The notes beneath the pieces were generated by a model. It saw only the letters and a program-made list of their open reading frames with translations, did not search any database and had not been told where the DNA came from. From Euryarchaeota archaeon UBA62 (GTDB lineage Archaea > Thermoplasmatota > Poseidoniia > Poseidoniales > Thalassarchaeaceae), in the NCBI GenBank assembly GCA_002502095.1, contig DAPJ01000020.1, forward strand, positions 1 through 61,597: a stretch of 61,597 nt of DNA. The letters run 5' to 3'. A program made the translations under genes and the position numbers. Below, in pieces: positions 43,001 to 51,493 of the stretch. Each line of letters begins with the position of its first letter. Within the stretch, counting starts at the first letter, position 1.

Positions 43001-44879
43001 CGCCAACGTAGCATACAGTGGGTTGCCATGGCGTATCGGGGGTTGGGATCTCCCCCTCTAGGACACTCCTCTCTCCCCAGAGTCTGGATAGTAGCCTCCA
43101 TTGGAGAGGAGAGTTATCCTGTGCCTCGTCAATGATGAACGCCCTGAATCTCCTTCGAATGGTCCTGAGAAGATCAAATCTTCTTTCCAGATCCGATCTG
43201 ATGGCTGTCAATTCGGATATTGATTCTCCTGCTAACTTCGGATTTTCCTCTAGTGTGGATATCTGATTTAATGCGGCTAAGATATGATCGTCTCTCCAAG
43301 GCTCATCACCTATGGAATCTAGTTCTCTGATTACCTCTTGGGGGTAGTATTTACGACACACTTCTGGACATTTGGAAAGTAGTAGGTCGCCTGCCAGGGC
43401 CTGTATATCGTCGAAGTCATGGACCTCATCTCTTTCCTTCATTCTATTCAGAATACCTTTGAATCCTAGATGTGCTAACCTGAGATCATCCAGATTCCTA
43501 GCTTCTGCTTCTATGGTGAAGTAGTATCTCTCTGATTTTTCTCCCTGTGGAAGCCTGTCTGGGATGATGTCTGGTAGGGGGGATAGGGATTTTCCACGAG
43601 AAGGCGGTGCGCAGGGAGGGGGAGTCGGGTCTAGTAGCATTGCAATCTGGGCAAAGTGGAGAGTCAGGGAACCTGTAGAGTCCGTCCATGCGTTCCTGAT
43701 TCTCTCTATTTCCAAGTTGAGTGCTTCTTTGGTTGATTCCTTGGAGTGCTTGTCCTTTATTGCACTCCAAGACCTAATGCCCCTAGGCCAGTGGCTGTCA
43801 TCGGGAATATTTTGTCTGGGAAATATGGTTGGAGACCCAGATAGTACTGTTGATACACTGGTAGTGCAATCGAGGTGATGCGCGAGCCATACCAATTGTC
43901 CCCATGTATCGGAAGGAATCTGTTGATTTAGTGTCAATAGACAGGCCATTCTCGAATCTTGAGGAATGCCCCCAGCAACCATTTCGGGAGATCCAAGGAT
44001 GATGTCACAGTATCTCTCACTGATTTCATTTATTTTCAAACACATTGACTCGACTAGTTTCCTATCAGTTGTAGATAGGATTCTTTCCCTTAGTAGTAGG
44101 GGGTCTACCTGACCGTTCTTGTCGGTGATTCTCCTAAGGCCTTCTTCGATGAAGACGGATTTCTTAACGAGGCCACTGAGTAGCCTAGTCGCGGTCTTCC
44201 TACCAGAGTATCTCCTGGCTATTCTCTCTCTGGCCTCGAGGACATCTAACGCTATCTCTGCTGGAATACCCGCATCGACTGCGTCTCCAAGACCAGAGAT
44301 TGAGCTTGGAAGTCTCCAAAGTGTATCGAGGGCGTCTTCGATGAGTAGTATCCTGCTTGCATCGGAAATATTCTCTCTGCTGAGGGCGTCTCCTAGGAAT
44401 CCTCTGTAAGGAGAGACTAATTGACTGAAGAAGGAGTCTATGGTCCCTATCGGGGCGTCCTCTAGAAGGGTGAGGAGCTGCTCTGGAAGGCCTGGGTGAG
44501 TTACTCTTGGGTCGGATCTATTCTGTTCGGAGGCCGAGGAGGAGCCCATTCTCAGTTTCATTATCTCATCCCTCAACCTATGCCTCATCTCATCTGCCGC
44601 CTTGTTTGTGAATGTTAGCAGAACGACCTCGCCTGGAAGAAGTCCGGGGTGGTTCTCAGGAACCACCGTCTCCGAAGATGGAGCGATTAGGGTCCCTCCT
44701 CTAAGTGGAGGAGGTCTTTCTGGGACTGGGAGTATTCTAGTGGCCCTTTGATCTCCGCAAAGATAGTGCTCAATCACCCTATCAATGATGGTCTTGGTCT
44801 TTCCTGTTCCGGCTCCAGCATCGATTACAATATGAGAATCCAAGTTTAGCGCAAGTCGCTGGGCGGTATTGGGAATCAT
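40017..44879 (-). CDS. AddA-like UvrD-family helicase with C-terminal Fe-S type RecB nuclease domain
   Basis: This is a 1620-residue protein. SF1A helicase motifs: Walker A DAGAGTGKTKT (20-30), VVLLTFTNKAADEMRHRL (Ia), FIIDEAQDNSPLQWRLL (about 583), GDVKQSIYAFRQAE (III), RVMTIHGSKGLESK (V) and LLYVAATRAEDKLI (VI, about 1130). The last 320 residues form a PD-(D/E)xK nuclease, with GVIDLVL and PIDLKTEEA (about 1494) as metal and lysine residues. Cysteines at about 1301 (NECPRRYW) and at the C terminus (C1614, C1616, C1619) look like a 4Fe-4S staple. AddA of bacteria has no such cluster. It begins on the last base of the AddB-like stop (ATGA), so translation is coupled. A role in double-strand break end processing is inferred from family. 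Confidence 0.85.
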   Translation of the reverse strand: MIPNTAQRLALNLDSHIVIDAGAGTGKTKTIIDRVIEHYLCGDQRATRILPVPERPPPLRGGTLIAPSSETVVPENHPGLLPGEVVLLTFTNKAADEMRHRLRDEIMKLRMGSSSASEQNRSDPRVTHPGLPEQLLTLLEDAPIGTIDSFFSQLVSPYRGFLGDALSRENISDASRILLIEDALDTLWRLPSSISGLGDAVDAGIPAEIALDVLEARERIARRYSGRKTATRLLSGLVKKSVFIEEGLRRITDKNGQVDPLLLRERILSTTDRKLVESMCLKINEISERYCDIILGSPEMVAGGIPQDSRMACLLTLNQQIPSDTWGQLVWLAHHLDCTTSVSTVLSGSPTIFPRQNIPDDSHWPRGIRSWSAIKDKHSKESTKEALNLEIERIRNAWTDSTGSLTLHFAQIAMLLDPTPPPCAPPSRGKSLSPLPDIIPDRLPQGEKSERYYFTIEAEARNLDDLRLAHLGFKGILNRMKERDEVHDFDDIQALAGDLLLSKCPEVCRKYYPQEVIRELDSIGDEPWRDDHILAALNQISTLEENPKLAGESISELTAIRSDLERRFDLLRTIRRRFRAFIIDEAQDNSPLQWRLLSRLWGERSVLEGEIPTPDTPWQPTVCYVGDVKQSIYAFRQAEVVGFLEYARTLMTVNQHEFSSIPLLRQKPALRKTDSSRDPRNAHLVGIKQAKTLTHLSGIDTTPWVPFDLPDRGRIPGPEEIERRRNGLIRLNVNYRTKGGLLEAMNHWWDDVFSDRHKDFPRGDFYATSQPLRPSEENSGSAGSIEWICPVLNGGDDDAPEDLTAPLDSFGFGKPNSIERQAMLIALRVRNLIKGEPIRVLSSSGKWSELPAEEPIAPSDIMILLPSRSKLRDSIMRELSIVGVPAQADREGSLLQRPTAHALDGLLQLLARPESSHHAAWVARSSLIGLDDRQLQKFIDESSRGEDMLARLRDFAVNDRHKEMIKRWEVLSKSSRLVEALDETLDRSDLLMAYPDNTSRQDAEQFIQLVSTLAMDLGGDSKVIADSVRRLREGDKNSTEAVNVPDSDAVRVMTIHGSKGLESKVVILADVFSGRQTNIRIESSERLIVTPDLFGGHPKPWPSKDPVSPLWKHVRKIHLARRDAEARRLLYVAATRAEDKLIICGSPKHTSWEDGKGITFSWSYGKSVPQLGEMWLESLRQGSWKRGEDSSHWLSSEDQQSQSPPNVTNEGNREIDPLLASTSGMLGSKNLRGITILHHPMCFETTNKTTRTVLTPLQRIERTNQASSDSATLLPSLNTTPRSDSGNSVRIAPHNLTVFNECPRRYWLETRGGSPAMSSEYHSGQPEDKTLPSGVDAATLGKVIHRIFEIGLMNPGPPSDIIPNLPSSWISKSPDRLTDDSLMKQVFHEILPLGADREGCSKIVRTILERIRRGPLGELCSGTSVNGHSVDGLRTEMPFHIARIVRPGGITRGRWSPDGLEPLSYIDHASLEMDGVIDLVLCTTSDEGSFVRPIDLKTEEAVSIFDYDYNGLISSLGNDSIEPVSQAEMDILEHHSMQLTLYYLSLKSIEEERKKRGLPYREVLRPAILVGITGRIVEYPEDMFISALQKLELAMNTVTEMALLSEAPITRYPCTCSKCT

Positions 44880-47800
44880 CAGTAGTCATCCTCCATTTTG
44901 ACTGCGCATATGCTACTCACCGGACAGTATCTGCATGCTGATTTGGATGGAGTTGGGTGCACCCTGCCTTCCACGGCCCCATGAGCTACACCTAATGCAA
45001 CTGAAAGTCGTTGGGCCATCCATGCTCTGAAGGGGTCGCTCTTGGGATTTGCAGATTCGTCCGGAAATCTATGCAATCTACTGGTCAGAGATGTGGTCGT
45101 GCCTACTGATAGTGATTCTAATTCTGACCGGTGGTTGCCTGAAGGCTCAACGAGATGTTCTGTGGAGTGGCCAATGGTTGAGATGCCTGCCCCTACAACC
45201 AGGTCTCCTGGGTGGTTGATCTCCCATGCTCTTGAATAAATTGCTAGCTGAAGTTCGTTGAGGAGGCCTTCCTTGTTCCTATCTGAAGGCTTTTTCTCTG
45301 AGGTCTTCAAATCTCTGATAATTACTCTTCTACGAGGTTTCCAATCATTCGTTTCGAAGAGTCTTAGTGGAGCTATCTCGTTTGATCCGCTATCGTCTAG
45401 CCATTCATTACCTTCGTTATCGAATGGAATTATATCCACCCTGTCTATCTTTCCATTGATCATTATGGGGGGTAATTCTATCTGATTCGGACTGGTTTCA
45501 TTTTGATTCAGAGAAATTTCTGATCCTGTCTCTGATCCATTAGAAATTTCCCATTCCAAAGCAACAGGCATTGAGTCTGAAAGTTGCATCTCTGATCTTA
45601 TCATAGCTCCTATTCTACCTCCTAGCGGAGCTTTGACTGGGTTGGCTAGCCAATCTTTCCATTCACTGTGTGACATCCCGGTAAGCATTCTGAGTCTGAA
45701 GGTGGAAACCCCATCCGATCGTTCAAGCCATGGTGCTAGTTTGTCGAGTATTTCCAAAGCTTTCTGCATAACCTCTTGCTCTTCTAAGTCGGAATCGGCA
45801 AGATTGGTCGGAAAATGACCATCTAGTACTCCTGATATGTCCCTTTCCACTTGCTCTTCCATGCCTAGGACTTCACAAATTAGATCGTGATGTATCTGAT
45901 GAAGGAGATCCCCATGGATTCTCGGATCAAGATCTTCGCTCTGTGTCTCTTCATCTCTAATTCTGAGTCCTCTGGACAGCCATCCTCTTCTAGGGCACTT
46001 AGCCCATTCTTGGAGCCTACTTGGCGACCATAGTTGTATTTCTTGAGTGGCACCGTCTGAATGACCGTGTCTGCTATCCGATACGACTGATCCGGACGGT
46101 AGAGGAGTAAATGGTCTGGGATCAATGGTTACGGAGTTCTTCCCGTCGCTACTGGTGGCTCCAATGACTGGCCATCTAGTGGAATTACGAGGATTGTCTA
46201 CTCCCTCTGGGGTCTTCCTAGTCAAATCGTCGTAGTCGAACGAAATAACCCTGTTTCTATATTCGGTGGGAAGGTATCCTTCGGAGTCCGCCTTGCTAGG
46301 TTGCCTTCTCTCCCTATCCCTCTGAAGCTCTACATCGAGGGGAATGGTAATCGCACTGGGATTAAGGGGGGGGTTGCTTGAGTTCTTCATGTTACGAAGG
46401 AGTATTCCATCGAGTTGCTTAATGTCCCTAGGACCGAGATTCTCCTCGGAGTTTGGATCGAAGTGGACTGGGGGGGTACAGTAATCTAGGATTTCCTCCA
46501 AGGGAGGTGCCAGTGGTGTGGACTTATCCAAGCTAGGGTCTATCAAAATCACTTTACTACAGCAATTGAGAATATGATAGAGATGATGACGGGCCCTGGT
46601 AATAGGAACATCTGGTCTCAGAAGCTCGAACTTGTGCCTCTCCATTTCTCCTATGAAGGGTATTTTTGGCGATCTGAGATTCCATGAGGGTGCTGAGGTA
46701 TTGGCAAGTATAGCTATGTCTGAGTTGCAACCAAGAGCGTCCTTTGGTGCCATGACTCTTAGTCTGGAGCTGATACCTGATATCGGAACCGGAAGAGAAG
46801 CAGTCTTCAGTATCGATGATAGCTCTGATACCCATTCTGAACCTCCTTGAGGAGGAGGCTGTGCAACTGAGCTTTGTAGTGATCTCAAGGACTCGTGCTC
46901 AGTTGTAATTGCCTTTATGATGGAAGATATCGGTATTGTGTTTCCATCCAGATAATCCACTGAGATATCAGTGTCTATTTGTTGAACAGTTCTAACGAGC
47001 CACTCATCCCCAGTGGATGGTGAGATGGGCACTTCGAGAAGTTTTCCGGAGTGGCATCCAGTGAGAAGTCTTTGATTGGATAGAAGTGCTCTATCTGTCT
47101 TTTCTAGAAGTGGAAGTATTGACGATGCGAGTGCGATTATCCACCACTGAGTTGATTCGCGTGCGGGCCCCTTTTCGTCTTTCTTGGATGGCCTACATAG
47201 AGCCTCCATCCATCTCTCTAAAGCGCCTGGACCACCTAGAATATGCTCTGACCTTGCGATTTGAGATAGGAGCTCTATGTTGGGACGAGGTGATATATCA
47301 CCGGTGTCGTCCTCATTGTGGAAAGGAGAAAACGGAGAGAGTGATTCCTGTACGGCCAAGAGTCTTAGCTTCTCCATTGAGAAAGAGTTAGCGCCGTTTC
47401 CGATGTTAGCCAACTCATGCAACCAATGGCCTAATGGTGAATGTGTGATGGGTTTCTTTAGTCCCGATATGGGTAGTCCCAAATCATGTATGATTTTGTT
47501 CCATTTGGTTTGATTTTCTTCAAATGATGGATCGATGATTAAGACTGTTGAATTGGGTTCTTCGGATAGAAAGCCTCTGGCAATTGAAATAGAAGCCTCG
47601 AAAGACTGTTCCTCTCTATTAACAAAAACCCTATCTATAGTTGGGGCATCTTTATGGTTGGATATTTCGTGTCTGGGAATCCATTTTGGTAAATCTTCTG
47701 TATCGGTTATAGGAAAGTCATCCACCAGTTGAAACCCGTGAAATCCTAACCTGTAACTCCCTGGATATGTTAATTGATGAATGGGGCGAATTTTAGAAAC

Positions 47801-48484
47801 GGCACTGAGTAGTTTCTGATCTGACTTGTTGATGGGAGATGCATGATCAAGCATGATAATACCATCAATATCCAGTAGTGTGAAAGGAGTTCCAGCGAAT
47901 TCAATACCCTCCAGTATCTTAGAGGTTAGAAAATCAGGATGAGTTCCTCCCGTCTTCGATTCAATGTCTCTTAGAATCTCTATGAAAGAGTGCATTCCCG
48001 GACCATCCCATGAAGCTGTAGAGGACTCTTTTGAGAGGAAAGTGTGTAGCTCTGAGAGAGCAATGGTCTTCCCCTCCCCCCAATGCATATTGGGCAGGGG
48101 ATTGATGAGGGGGAAGGAAAGATTGGATGCTCTTTCTGAGCAGAAATTATGCAGTACTAAGTCAAAGGATGGTCCCAAAGAAATCTTTCTCGGAATCCTT
48201 AGGTCCGCCATTAGGGAGGACTTGAGTGACTCCAGGGTATGGTGGAGTGTCCTGTCGAAAGCGAAGCCAATATCGCTTAGCATCGACATATGTTGTCTTC
48301 TACTGTTCTCATTAGCGTATATCGTGAGGATTTTCGGAGGGCCCCCTTTGGAAATGGGTCGAGGGTCTATTGCCTGATTGACGAAATGATCGATGAGCCA
48401 GTTCGGAATTATTCCAACTGGTATCTCTTCAATTGTAATTGAGTCCTCATTCGACTTCATCGAGTCCCTCCTAGAATCAGCCAT
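44879..48484 (-). CDS. AddB-like large subunit with Fe-S PD-(D/E)xK nuclease domain
   Basis: This is a 1201-residue protein whose C-terminal region is a RecB-type nuclease with an AddB-like Fe-S staple: first Cys about 830 (LQEWAKCPRRGWLSRGL) and C1184, C1187, C1193 (SACRYCPVSSICAVK). In between are the catalytic residues IDRVDII and VIIRDLKTSEKK (about 1055) and LNELQLAIYSRA. The N-terminal 750 residues are weakly helicase-like without a clear Walker A, as in AddB, where this domain is inactive and recognises Chi in bacteria. Stop and start overlap with the AddA-like gene (ATGA). Together they would form a two-subunit end-resection machine. Remote homology; confidence in the domain type is higher than in orthology. 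Confidence 0.78.
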   Translation of the reverse strand: MADSRRDSMKSNEDSITIEEIPVGIIPNWLIDHFVNQAIDPRPISKGGPPKILTIYANENSRRQHMSMLSDIGFAFDRTLHHTLESLKSSLMADLRIPRKISLGPSFDLVLHNFCSERASNLSFPLINPLPNMHWGEGKTIALSELHTFLSKESSTASWDGPGMHSFIEILRDIESKTGGTHPDFLTSKILEGIEFAGTPFTLLDIDGIIMLDHASPINKSDQKLLSAVSKIRPIHQLTYPGSYRLGFHGFQLVDDFPITDTEDLPKWIPRHEISNHKDAPTIDRVFVNREEQSFEASISIARGFLSEEPNSTVLIIDPSFEENQTKWNKIIHDLGLPISGLKKPITHSPLGHWLHELANIGNGANSFSMEKLRLLAVQESLSPFSPFHNEDDTGDISPRPNIELLSQIARSEHILGGPGALERWMEALCRPSKKDEKGPARESTQWWIIALASSILPLLEKTDRALLSNQRLLTGCHSGKLLEVPISPSTGDEWLVRTVQQIDTDISVDYLDGNTIPISSIIKAITTEHESLRSLQSSVAQPPPQGGSEWVSELSSILKTASLPVPISGISSRLRVMAPKDALGCNSDIAILANTSAPSWNLRSPKIPFIGEMERHKFELLRPDVPITRARHHLYHILNCCSKVILIDPSLDKSTPLAPPLEEILDYCTPPVHFDPNSEENLGPRDIKQLDGILLRNMKNSSNPPLNPSAITIPLDVELQRDRERRQPSKADSEGYLPTEYRNRVISFDYDDLTRKTPEGVDNPRNSTRWPVIGATSSDGKNSVTIDPRPFTPLPSGSVVSDSRHGHSDGATQEIQLWSPSRLQEWAKCPRRGWLSRGLRIRDEETQSEDLDPRIHGDLLHQIHHDLICEVLGMEEQVERDISGVLDGHFPTNLADSDLEEQEVMQKALEILDKLAPWLERSDGVSTFRLRMLTGMSHSEWKDWLANPVKAPLGGRIGAMIRSEMQLSDSMPVALEWEISNGSETGSEISLNQNETSPNQIELPPIMINGKIDRVDIIPFDNEGNEWLDDSGSNEIAPLRLFETNDWKPRRRVIIRDLKTSEKKPSDRNKEGLLNELQLAIYSRAWEINHPGDLVVGAGISTIGHSTEHLVEPSGNHRSELESLSVGTTTSLTSRLHRFPDESANPKSDPFRAWMAQRLSVALGVAHGAVEGRVHPTPSKSACRYCPVSSICAVKMEDDY

Positions 48485-48525
48485 GGACGGCGGGGGTTAT
48501 TCAACCCAACTGAGGGAAATGGCAT

Positions 48526-49467
48526 TTAGGACAGTCTAGGACCTCGGACGTAAGCCATAGCAACCAATGATGTAAGCAGGTAGACTATGCTTGGAGGCGG
48601 AAGGGGAGATTCAGACGGGGAGCTATCAACAATCCAATCGACCAGTATTGCTACTTTCAGGTCGTCTCCATCCCATAGTGAGGGCAGGGGGACTTCTAAT
48701 GCTCCTGATGAGTACTCACTGGAGTCCAGTGAAAGTGCCTCAAGGAGAACGTGTTCGTATGTCTCCAATCCATTCGACCCATCTGGGAAATATGCCTCCT
48801 CTTCTATTAGAAGAATCCATGGCTCCAAGGCGTACTTTTCTTGTGTGGCAATAGCTAGCGAGGAAATATCCCAGTCAAAACTAATGAAGTCCTCTGTCTG
48901 GTGTAGATTCAGTGATATATTTCCATTGAGAAGCCCGTTAGGTCCCTTGGATAGGGAAGCTGTGTAATCGTCCATCAGAGAGTCTGAGTTGGCCCTAGAT
49001 CCGTAATGCATCCTCTCTCCATCAACAACTTTTGTGGGAGCTAGCCGAGGCGCCCCCCCGTTGAGTGTCACTGCATGGCCGTAGGTGTTCGTCCAGCGCT
49101 CTTCAGTACTATTACTCCCGAAAGGGTCGCGTGGCTCGAACCAATGTCTGTGATAGTGTATTATTTCTACATTTGAGTCCCCTATAGCGTCGTTCATTAT
49201 GCCTTGTGTAGTTACGCAGTTAGTGCACCATGTAGCTGTGTAGATCTCCACTAAAATCGGCATTTCATCTACACTGTAGGAGTAGTTTTCTCTAGTTTCA
49301 TTGTTTGAGGAGAGATTCCAATGCGTGGTGAAACCAATCGTCCCACCGTCTTCTTGTACACCGTCGGAGTCGTACCTAGCGTGATCCCAGAACTGTTCTG
49401 TGGCGGCACTGACCTGTAATGGAAGGATAATCACCGTAGCCATCAACACTGCTAAGATAACCCTCAT
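48526..49467 (-). CDS. Exported thioredoxin-fold protein with C-terminal membrane anchor
   Basis: This 313-residue protein has a signal peptide (MRVILAVLMATVIILPLQVSA) and a thioredoxin-like region (ILVEIYTATWCTNCVTTQGIM) with the redox motif CTNC. A long beta-rich C-terminal portion follows, then a final hydrophobic helix (SIVYLLTSLVAMAYV) with a short basic tail. It may reduce, oxidise or isomerise disulfides outside the membrane, or accept electrons. The Omp28/DUF1223-like combination (HYHRHWFEPRDPFGS) is loosely recognisable. It is monocistronic between addB and ltaE. The partner is unknown. Confidence 0.78.
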   Translation of the reverse strand: MRVILAVLMATVIILPLQVSAATEQFWDHARYDSDGVQEDGGTIGFTTHWNLSSNNETRENYSYSVDEMPILVEIYTATWCTNCVTTQGIMNDAIGDSNVEIIHYHRHWFEPRDPFGSNSTEERWTNTYGHAVTLNGGAPRLAPTKVVDGERMHYGSRANSDSLMDDYTASLSKGPNGLLNGNISLNLHQTEDFISFDWDISSLAIATQEKYALEPWILLIEEEAYFPDGSNGLETYEHVLLEALSLDSSEYSSGALEVPLPSLWDGDDLKVAILVDWIVDSSPSESPLPPPSIVYLLTSLVAMAYVRGPRLS

Positions 49468-49503
49468 GACACTTGGCGGAAGATTGTATTATTGAAGAGT
49501 TAC

Positions 49504-50577
49504 TCATGGTTGTGCTGATTCTAGGGCACTGATTGTCCTCTGTACATCATCGTCGGTGATGTGCAGGTGTGTTACTATTCTTATTGTAGAGCTGTCGATT
49601 GTAAGGGCTTGGATTCCCATCTTATCCAATCTATGGATTAGCGCTTCAGCCCCTCCCTTGTCACATTTCACATACACCATGTTTGTCTGTACTTGTTCAA
49701 GGTCGACTTCGTAGGAATCCATCCTGTCGAGAGCCGTTGCTATCTCCATAGCCCTGTCATGATCCTCTGAGAGTCTATGGACGTTATTCTCCAGGGAATA
49801 TATCCCAGCGGCCGCGAGTACCCCTGCCTGCCTCATCCCCCCGCCGAACATTTTCCTCCACCTATGTGCTTTGTAGAGGGTTTCGGTCGACCCCACCAGT
49901 ACACTTCCCACGGGAGCCCCTAGTCCCTTACTGAGGCATACCGAGATACTATCGTACTCCCTAGCCATTCTCTTGGGACTCAGTGAGCTGGATATTGAAG
50001 CGTTGAAAATCCTAGCTCCATCTATGTGAGACCTGCAATTGTTTTCCCTGGCAATCTTGGCGATTCCGTCCAGATTTTCCTTGGAGTAGCAGGTACCACC
50101 TCCACGGTTAGATGTGTTCTCGACGCATATCATGCTACCGTTAGGATAGTGCCCGAGGCTTCCGTCACCCTTCCTAATTGAGGCTTCCACATCAGCTGGA
50201 TCCATTATGCCTCCCTCTCCTGGAACGAGTGCTATTGAGCACCCTGATAGCGCGGCATATCCACCTCCTTCGTAAACGTAAATATGGCTGTATCTCTCTG
50301 TTATGACCTCGTCTCCTGGCTCGGTCTGCGCCCTGATAGCAATCGCGTTCGACATAGTTCCCGATGGGACAAAAAGTGCCTCTTCCTTCCCGAAAATATC
50401 TGCTACCATCTCCTGGAGCTCGATAACAGTGGGGTCGTCGCCCAATACATCGTCACCCACAGATGCCTTAGCCATAGCCTCTCTCATCTCGGGAGTAGGT
50501 TGGGTGACAGTGTCGCTTCTTAGGTCCACCAGCTCGCTAGGATAGTGTCGCATAGGGGTCCCAGAAGGTGGTTGCAT
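49504..50577 (-). CDS. ltaE: Low-specificity L-threonine aldolase
   Basis: This 357-residue PLP enzyme has the family N terminus VDLRSDTVTQPTPEMREAM, the segment GDDVLGDDPTVIELQE, the catalytic-region HIDGARIFNASI and the PLP lysine in SVCLSKGLGAPVGSVLVG. It cleaves threonine or allo-threonine to glycine and acetaldehyde, or works in reverse. The start could be M1 or M9 (50553). The upstream gap holds an AATTATC TATA-like element (about 50596-50606) and a 6-bp hairpin. Complete length. Confidence 0.93.
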   Translation of the reverse strand: MQPPSGTPMRHYPSELVDLRSDTVTQPTPEMREAMAKASVGDDVLGDDPTVIELQEMVADIFGKEEALFVPSGTMSNAIAIRAQTEPGDEVITERYSHIYVYEGGGYAALSGCSIALVPGEGGIMDPADVEASIRKGDGSLGHYPNGSMICVENTSNRGGGTCYSKENLDGIAKIARENNCRSHIDGARIFNASISSSLSPKRMAREYDSISVCLSKGLGAPVGSVLVGSTETLYKAHRWRKMFGGGMRQAGVLAAAGIYSLENNVHRLSEDHDRAMEIATALDRMDSYEVDLEQVQTNMVYVKCDKGGAEALIHRLDKMGIQALTIDSSTIRIVTHLHITDDDVQRTISALESAQP

Positions 50578-50750
50578 ATCAAATGAGTATGAAACTGATA
50601 ATTTTCACATACAGTGCTACGCACTGAAAAAAAATTACATTTAAACTAGTGGAAACTAGATATTTTTTTGGATATCAGGTGTTTTCAACTACACCGGCTA
50701 TTGTCAAAACCTTCGAAATTTACCATTTTAAGCATTTTTGTTAGGTCTTA
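50578..50750. other. Intergenic region between ltaE and the aquaporin-like gene, AT-rich with small repeats
   Basis: This divergent gap is very AT-rich. It has a CAGTGC-TAC-GCACTG hairpin (50612-50626) followed by a run of A, a tandem pair of AAACTAG (10-base period, 50643-50659), and a GGTGT-x8-ACACC inverted repeat (50678-50695). No open frame or RNA gene is seen. It presumably holds promoters for both flanking genes. Confidence 0.55.
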
Positions 50751-50760
50751 GTTATAAGAT
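50751..50760 (+). promoter_or_regulatory. Putative TATA box of the aquaporin-like gene
   Basis: GTTATAAGAT sits about 45-54 bases ahead of ATG 50805, which would leave a leader of roughly 20-25 bases carrying the strong ribosome-binding site GAGGAGG at 50791-50797. Placement and spacing are inferred from sequence. The strong site and A-rich spacer suggest a well-translated gene. Confidence 0.6.
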
Positions 50761-50804
50761 ATGAGTCATGTGGGCAACCGCTCACTGAGTGAGGAGGAAA
50801 AAAA

Positions 50805-51404
50805 ATGGATATAGACAACAGAGCAATGATGAACGAAATGGGAGGGGCCTTCATGGTTTCCTGGCTAGTCCTGGCTTCGACAGGATTAGGCATGGACACG
50901 TTAGAGGGTGCCTTGGTTTTAGCTGCAGCATGGATGGCGATCTCCGGAGCGCATATCCTGCCTGTTGTTACTTGGATGCACATGATGACCGGTGACCTGA
51001 GTGACACAGACGGAATGATGGCAAATGGACTGCGTCTAGTGATGCAGGCTGTAGGTGCCGTACTTGCGCTCGGTCTAATGACCGAGTTCGGTGGTTTGGA
51101 AGGTCTGCCTGAGTGGACTGCTAATGCCTGGGAGGCACCAGACGCCTTCGGCGCAATGACCATGGTAGCAGCTGGAGCGGTCTTCTGGACCGTTTACAGC
51201 CGCTGTGACGCATGGGTTGGAGCTATCGCAATGATGGCTCTGGCTGGCGCGATGGGCGGAGTTGACGCGGCACACGAGATGGGCGCATGCATGCTCAACG
51301 GCTTTGAAGGAGCCCAAGATGTAGCAATGCACTGGATAGTTGACGGCTTGATTGTCGGTGTTGGCGCCTTAGTTGGTGTCAAGATCGATGAGATGGCTGA
51401 ATAG
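50805..51404 (+). CDS. Aquaporin-like (MIP family) membrane protein without NPA motifs
   Basis: This 199-residue protein with six hydrophobic segments resembles MIP channels in order and spacing. GAHILPVVTWMHMMTG (48-63) stands where aquaporins have GAHxNPAVTxxxxxxG, so NPA is LPV. GACMLNGFEGAQ (160-171) stands where they have GAxxNPARxxGPA, so NPAR is LNGF. MHWIVDGLIVGVGALVG corresponds to the last helix HW.YW.GP..GA. Loss of both NPA asparagines would change water selectivity or remove it; a channel for another solute or a non-channel role is possible. It starts after a strong ribosome-binding site. The homology was judged by eye. Confidence 0.55.
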   Translation: MDIDNRAMMNEMGGAFMVSWLVLASTGLGMDTLEGALVLAAAWMAISGAHILPVVTWMHMMTGDLSDTDGMMANGLRLVMQAVGAVLALGLMTEFGGLEGLPEWTANAWEAPDAFGAMTMVAAGAVFWTVYSRCDAWVGAIAMMALAGAMGGVDAAHEMGACMLNGFEGAQDVAMHWIVDGLIVGVGALVGVKIDEMAE

Positions 51405-51493
51405 GATCTCAAAAAGATCCGTCAGTAATTCGTAAGGCGGGTTGGGGGATTCATCTCCCAGCCTGCCGAATTTCTCTAGGCTTCTTTTCAGGA

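Noticed and set aside
44879..48484. AddB-like protein as an active helicase
   Set aside because: No Walker A motif could be found in its N-terminal half, so only the nuclease domain is claimed.
50647..50656. ORB-like AGTGGAAAC near ltaE as a second origin element
   Set aside because: The left half of the dyad and a G-string are missing; one 9-base half match in AT-rich DNA is weak.
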